Source: Mycolicibacterium vulneris (lineage in GTDB: Bacteria > Actinomycetota > Actinomycetes > Mycobacteriales > Mycobacteriaceae). Taken from it: a DNA stretch of 49,785 bases. The notes beneath the pieces are model-generated. The model did no database searches. It was given only the letters and a program-made list of their open reading frames with translations, and had not been told where the DNA came from. Numbering within the stretch: position 1 is the first letter of the stretch; each line of letters starts with the position of its first letter. Below are positions 48,880 to 49,785 of this stretch, one piece after another. The stretch spans positions 1 through 49,785 of the forward strand of contig NZ_NCXM01000038.1 in assembly GCF_002104765.1 (NCBI RefSeq), in the 5' to 3' direction. The translations under genes were made by a program, and so were the position numbers.

Positions 48880-49725
48880 GTGTCCGTAACCGGCCCGTTC
48901 ACAGAGGGCGAGCGCGTCCAGCTCACCGATGCCAAGGGTCGGCATTACACAGTCGTGCTCACCGCGGGCGCCGAGTTCCACACGCATCGCGGGGCGATTC
49001 CGCACGACGCGCTGATCGGGCTCGAGCAGGGCAGCGTGGTCAAGTCCAGCAACAACGCCGTGTACCTGGTGATGCGGCCCCTGCTGGTCGACTACGTGAT
49101 GTCGATGCCGCGCGGGCCCCAGGTGATCTACCCGAAGGACGCCGCCCAGATCGTGCACGAGGGCGACATCTTTCCGGGCGCGCGGGTGCTGGAGGCCGGC
49201 GCGGGCTCGGGCGCGCTGACCTGTTCGCTGCTGCGCGCGGTCGGGCCCGAAGGCCGGGTGACCTCCTATGAACAGCGCGCCGACCACGCCGAGCACGCCG
49301 AACGCAACGTGTCGGTCTTTCACGGCGGCCAGCCACCCGATAACTGGCAACTGATCATCGGCGACGTCGCCGACTCCGAGCTGCCGGACGGATCCTTCGA
49401 CCGCGCGGTGCTCGACATGCTCGCGCCGTGGGAGGTGCTGGGGTCGGTCGCGCGACTGCTGATCCCCGGGGGCGTGCTGATCATCTACGTGGCCACCGTC
49501 ACCCAGCTGTCGCGCGCGGTCGAAGCCCTGCGGGCGCAGCAGTGCTGGACCGAGCCGCGGTCCTGGGAGACATTGCAGCGCGGCTGGAACGTCGTCGGTC
49601 TGGCGGTCCGGCCGCAGCACTCGATGCGCGGCCACACCGCCTTCCTGGTCTTCACGCGACGGCTCGCGCCCGGCGTCGTCGCGCCCGTGCCGTTGGGCCG
49701 CAAGCGGGAAGGACGCGACGGCTAG
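48880..49725 (+). CDS. trmI: tRNA (adenine-58-N1)-methyltransferase TrmI, 281 aa
   Basis: It methylates A58 in the T-loop of tRNA using AdoMet. An N-terminal beta domain (VTGPFTEGERVQLTDAKGRH) is followed by PRGPQVIYPKDAAQIVHEGD. The AdoMet loop is VLEAGAGSGALT, ISYEQ-like SYEQRADHAEHAERNV follows, and LDMLAPWEVLG is the target-adenine segment. It ends PLGRKREGRDG exactly like Rv2118c. The GTG at 48880 is the start. Length and sequence match the M. tuberculosis tetrameric enzyme. Confidence 0.96.
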   Translation: MSVTGPFTEGERVQLTDAKGRHYTVVLTAGAEFHTHRGAIPHDALIGLEQGSVVKSSNNAVYLVMRPLLVDYVMSMPRGPQVIYPKDAAQIVHEGDIFPGARVLEAGAGSGALTCSLLRAVGPEGRVTSYEQRADHAEHAERNVSVFHGGQPPDNWQLIIGDVADSELPDGSFDRAVLDMLAPWEVLGSVARLLIPGGVLIIYVATVTQLSRAVEALRAQQCWTEPRSWETLQRGWNVVGLAVRPQHSMRGHTAFLVFTRRLAPGVVAPVPLGRKREGRDG

Positions 49726-49727
49726 AT

Positions 49728-49778
49728 GGCGGTCGCCAGCGCGGCGACACCGGGCGCGGCGGGCTGCCGCCGTCAAGC
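49728..49778. repeat. 51-bp intergenic GC-rich repeat, copy 2
   Basis: It begins 2 nt after the trmI stop and aligns ungapped to copy 1, with GGCGG-GCTG-CCGCC as the hairpin core. The 3' neighbour is outside the window. Confidence 0.6.
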
Positions 49779-49785
49779 GAGCGGC

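Overview
The window is high-GC chromosomal DNA from a Mycobacterium, most likely a slow grower of the M. avium-complex type. The evidence is a complete mce operon (two YrbE permeases, MceA-F with an MceE lipoprotein), a Mas-like polyketide synthase, an FAAL-type FadD, a hemophore-like secreted protein, and the run hisE-hisG / DUF4126 / RecB-like nuclease / TrmI, which matches the mycobacterial Rv2118c-Rv2122c neighbourhood. The species cannot be fixed from the sequence alone. No tRNA, rRNA, IS element or CRISPR array was seen.

Region 1 (1-22111, all +) is the right-hand part of a lipopeptide-type biosynthetic operon. It holds the 3' 11.5 kb of an NRPS (an N-methyltransferase inserted in an adenylation domain, then three C-A-T modules and a thioesterase), a fully reducing Mas-like PKS, a possible 13-codon mini-ORF, a cytochrome P450, a hemophore-family protein, a siderophore-interacting (ViuB-like) flavoprotein and an FAAL. 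Genes overlap or nearly touch, so they are probably co-expressed. The first complete NRPS module carries substitutions in both its condensation and adenylation core motifs. The pairing of lipopeptide assembly genes with heme/siderophore handling genes suggests an iron-related product, but this is inference.

Region 2 (22112-23168) is a roughly 1 kb gene-poor, less GC-rich scar with one possible gene remnant and one possible 56-codon gene. Region 3 (23169-32998) is core metabolism: an SDR dehydrogenase, an AnsP1-like amino acid permease, a PAC2 protein, metH, a small unknown gene and malQ. The metH leader folds by inspection into an S-adenosylhomocysteine (SAH) riboswitch, with P1, P2 and the P4 pseudoknot. 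One P4 strand overlaps the arm of a second hairpin that hides the metH Shine-Dalgarno, the layout expected of an ON switch. This is the strongest finding in the window.

Region 4 (33244-44683) is a 10.5 kb mce operon on the - strand: yrbE-A, yrbE-B, mceA-F, a Mce-associated membrane protein and an MPT64/RsiV-like secreted protein. A divergent TetR gene faces it, and the intergenic region contains a perfect AT-rich palindrome overlapping a TTGACA element. Region 5 (44710-49785) holds hisE-hisG, a DUF4126 membrane protein coupled to a flavoprotein disulfide reductase, a convergent RecB/Cas4-like nuclease, and TrmI. A 51-bp GC-rich repeat follows both the reductase and trmI.
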